Part shown: one piece after another, positions 6,102 through 6,861 of the stretch
How the letters are laid out: each line of letters begins with the position of its first letter
Position numbering within the stretch: position 1 is the first letter of the stretch
From: Chloroflexota bacterium
GTDB taxonomy: Bacteria > Chloroflexota > Limnocylindria > Limnocylindrales > CSP1-4
DNA length: 6,861 bases
Direction: 5' to 3'
Assembly: GCA_004298915.1 (NCBI GenBank)
Contig: SCTE01000162.1
Coordinates: forward strand, 1 to 6,861
Translations under genes and position numbers: made by a program
The notes under the pieces: model-generated
The model's input: only the letters and a program-made list of their open reading frames with translations
What the model was told of the DNA's origin: nothing
Databases searched by the model: none

Positions 6102-6861
6102 ATGACCGCCGTTCCGCAGCAGGACCCGCCGGCGATCGCCCGCCCCGAGCCGCCATCCGCTCTCGCTGCCGCGGGCCGCGTCTTCGAGCATCGCCTGTAC
6201 CAGTACCGGCGGTCGTACCGGGGGTCGATCTTCACGTCGTTCGTGAACCCGACGCTGTTCCTCCTCGCCATGGGCCTCGGGCTCGGCGGCTACGTCAACG
6301 CCCGGAGCCCCGAGGCCTTTGGGGGCGTGCCGTACCTGCACTTCCTCGCCCCGGGGCTGCTGGCGGGGTCGGCCATGCAGGTCGCCATCTTCGAGTCCAC
6401 GTTCCCGGTGATGATCGGGCTCGTCTGGCGCCGGATCTTCCATGCCATGTACGCGACCCCGATCGGGCCGCGCGCCGTCGCCGTCGGGACGATGCTCTGG
6501 ATCGCGTTCCGCCTGGTGCTCGTGTCGAGCGTGTTCCTGCTCGTCAGCACGTTCTTCGGGGCGGTCGCGTCCCCCATGGCAGTGCTCGCGGTCCCGGCCG
6601 CGGTCCTGACCGGCCTCGCCTTCGCCGGCGGGATGGGCGCGTTCATGGCCACGCGGCGGAACCCGAATGCCTTCAGCGCGATCTTCCGGTGGGTCATCAC
6701 GCCGCTCTTCCTGTTCAGTGGCACGTTCTTCCCGCTCGGCAGCCTGCCGCCCTCGATCCAGCCGATCGCCTGGCTCTCGCCACTCTGGCACGGCGTCGAG
6801 CTGACGCGGGGCGCGATGCTCGGGACGCTGTTCGACGAGCCGGTCCGGGCAGTGGCCCACC
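6102..6861 (+). CDS. ABC-2 type membrane permease, NodJ-like (3' end outside the window)
   Basis: The frame is open from the ATG at 6102 to the window edge, giving 253 residues with no stop. It is the inner-membrane partner of the preceding ATPase. A Pro/Ala-rich cytoplasmic N-terminus (1-25) is followed by an amphipathic, Arg/Tyr-rich segment (FEHRLYQYRRSYRGS, 28-42). Hydrophobic stretches, probably transmembrane, lie at about 43-63, 81-104, 127-152, 158-183 and 196-212; a sixth would lie beyond the edge. Family features are YLHFLAPGLLAGSAM (78-92), a conserved loop with WRRIFHAMYATPIGPR (109-124), PLFLFSGTFFPLGSLP (201-216) and WLSPLWHGVELTRG (224-237). This matches the NodJ/DrrB-type ABC-2 layout, whose members are about 260-280 residues, so only a short end is missing. 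It starts 13 bases after the ATPase stop without a clear Shine-Dalgarno, suggesting coupled translation. An in-frame ATG at codon 57 is too internal to be the start. The substrate is unknown. Confidence 0.9.
   Translation, partial: MTAVPQQDPPAIARPEPPSALAAAGRVFEHRLYQYRRSYRGSIFTSFVNPTLFLLAMGLGLGGYVNARSPEAFGGVPYLHFLAPGLLAGSAMQVAIFESTFPVMIGLVWRRIFHAMYATPIGPRAVAVGTMLWIAFRLVLVSSVFLLVSTFFGAVASPMAVLAVPAAVLTGLAFAGGMGAFMATRRNPNAFSAIFRWVITPLFLFSGTFFPLGSLPPSIQPIAWLSPLWHGVELTRGAMLGTLFDEPVRAVAH

Noticed and set aside
3092..6271. Very long minus-strand open frame (1059 codons) opposite dnaK and the ABC ATPase gene
   Set aside because: It is rich in Leu, Asp, Val, Arg and Gly in the pattern expected from the complement of GC-biased codons. 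It shows no recognisable domain and spans two clearly conserved plus-strand genes. Long antisense frames opposite hsp70 genes are a known by-product of codon bias.
5784..6860. Minus-strand open frame of 358 codons opposite the ATPase 3' end and the permease
   Set aside because: Its composition is Arg/Glu/Pro/Gly-rich and low in complexity. The plus strand carries a convincing membrane permease with conserved family landmarks.

Overview
This is a high-GC window with third codon positions strongly biased to G or C. It is packed with genes that all read on the plus strand. In order they are hemW, a CIRCE-controlled promoter, hrcA, grpE, dnaK, an ABC-transporter ATPase and the first 253 codons of its membrane permease, which runs off the right edge. 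No gap reaches 300 bases; the longest (136 bases, 1284-1419) holds the heat-shock promoter and operator. I see no RNA gene, insertion sequence, phage gene or CRISPR array.

Left part (27-1283): HemW, a radical-SAM heme chaperone, preceded by a CCCGGG tandem repeat at the very edge. Its reading frame stays open to the left edge, so its true start is not settled. Centre (1327-5110): a heat-shock operon. A sigma-A-type promoter (TTGACG, 17 bases, TACCAT) is followed immediately by a perfect CIRCE operator (TTAGCACTC, 9 bases, GAGTGCTAA). Then come the HrcA repressor (TTG start), the nucleotide-exchange factor GrpE and the Hsp70 chaperone DnaK (GTG start), separated by 23 and 29 bases. The logic is autoregulation: HrcA sits on CIRCE and shuts off its own gene and the chaperone genes until heat or misfolded protein inactivates it. 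Right part (5147-6861): a NodI/DrrA-type ATPase and a NodJ-type ABC-2 permease, probably a two-gene export system of unknown substrate. It sits where dnaJ usually lies.

Organism: the order hemW-hrcA-grpE-dnaK under CIRCE is the arrangement known from Firmicutes and relatives. Actinobacteria typically have dnaK-grpE-dnaJ-hspR and a separate hrcA-dnaJ. The very high GC and a DnaK carrying the extra ATPase-domain segment absent from Firmicutes argue against Firmicutes. A high-GC Chloroflexota-like bacterium is my best inference, not a demonstrated assignment.

Overall this is a conserved housekeeping locus. The points most worth a second look are the absence of dnaJ after dnaK, a possible leaderless start of the ABC ATPase gene, the edge repeat at hemW, and small lineage-type insertions in HemW and the DnaK tail. 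I did not find a convincing undescribed system.
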